Assembly (NCBI GenBank): GCA_046727755.1
Contig: JBKPDG010000182.1
Span: 1 to 6,770 of the forward strand
Source: JALZAA01 sp046727755
GTDB taxonomy: Bacteria; Actinomycetota; Acidimicrobiia; IMCC26256; JACDBD01
Direction: 5' to 3'
Length of the DNA: 6,770 nt
The notes below the pieces were generated by a model, which was not told the DNA's origin, made no database searches, and saw only the letters and a program-made list of their open reading frames with translations. Positions 6,619 through 6,770 of this stretch are shown here, piece by piece (within the stretch, counting starts at the first letter, position 1; every line of letters starts with the position of its first letter). The translations under genes and the position numbers were made by a program.

Positions 6619-6722
6619 CAAAGAAAAGGAGGGGTCCAGGAGACCGTTGGGGCCACTGTTTGGCCCGCACTGCCCTGGCAGCGAGGTTATTCCAGCGTTC
6701 TCTACTTGGTCTCCCGGACCCC
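6619..6722 (-). terminator. Imperfect inverted repeat followed by a T-rich tract: candidate terminator or small structured RNA
   Basis: GGGGTCCAGGAGACC (6631-6645) pairs with GGTCTCCCGGACCCC (6708-6722) over 15 bp with one mismatch. The 62-nt interior contains a 6-bp hairpin GGGCCA/TGGCCC (6650-6666) and a short CTGC/GCAG hairpin (6670-6681). On the minus strand the long stem is followed by TCCTTTTCTTTG (6630-6619). This fits the end of a minus-strand transcript entering from the right, lying just upstream of the candidate operon promoter. The loop is too large for an ordinary intrinsic terminator, so a branched RNA is equally possible. No tRNA, SRP RNA or tmRNA signature is seen. Bases 6723-6770 show nothing else recognisable. 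Confidence 0.35.
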
Positions 6723-6770
6723 CAACACCCCGCACCGCCCCTTCCGAACGAGCTCCGCGGCATCGCCACC

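Noticed and set aside
6631..6722. tRNA, SRP RNA or tmRNA in the structured right-edge region
   Set aside because: No T-loop motif, no SRP GGAAGCAGC-type motif and no tmRNA ends were found on either strand.
6440..6769. 109-aa minus-strand frame overlapping the upstream region of the zinc-ribbon gene
   Set aside because: The composition is Arg/Gly/Pro-rich with no recognisable family, and it crosses the candidate promoter and hairpins.

Overview
The window is GC-rich throughout, uses GTG as well as ATG starts, and carries protein families typical of Actinobacteria (a DUF4193-like zinc-ribbon protein, a short LLM flavin/F420 oxidoreductase, a MmcQ/YjbR protein starting AHPRMY). It looks like an actinobacterial chromosome, possibly Acidimicrobiia-like, although no marker here fixes the class. 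No phage, transposase, CRISPR or tRNA/rRNA gene is visible.

Left part (1-2278): the C-terminal half of single-chain glycine dehydrogenase GcvP runs off the left edge. It converges, with only 2 bp between stop codons, on a RidA-family gene that lacks the canonical catalytic arginine. RidA is divergent from a MmcQ/YjbR-family gene across a 55-bp gap in which candidate -10 elements for the two strands overlap.

Middle (2279-2420): a 142-bp gap between convergent genes holds the most unusual sequence in the window. It contains a 28-bp site with the 11-6-11 layout of a XerC/XerD (dif-type) recombination site. One arm of the site plus its centre recurs as two extra half-sites in opposite orientation. 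A perfect 14-bp inverted repeat and an inner GC hairpin allow the whole segment to fold on itself.

Right part (2421-6443, all minus strand): a compact gene set read right to left. It comprises a very acidic DUF4193-like zinc-ribbon protein, apolipoprotein N-acyltransferase (lnt, all three catalytic residues visible), an unrecognised 198-aa protein with a Pro/Ser/Thr linker, a GNAT acetyltransferase, and an LLM-class oxidoreductase. The last four genes are separated by 1, 8 and 1 nt, so they are almost certainly co-transcribed and probably translationally coupled. The zinc-ribbon gene lies 57 nt upstream of lnt and probably heads the operon.

Right edge (6444-6770): no convincing gene. This stretch holds a candidate promoter (TATACT), a leader hairpin that abuts the ribosome-binding site of the zinc-ribbon gene, and a 15-bp imperfect inverted repeat enclosing smaller hairpins and followed on the minus strand by a T-rich tract. 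The last is probably a terminator or a small structured RNA belonging to whatever lies beyond the window.
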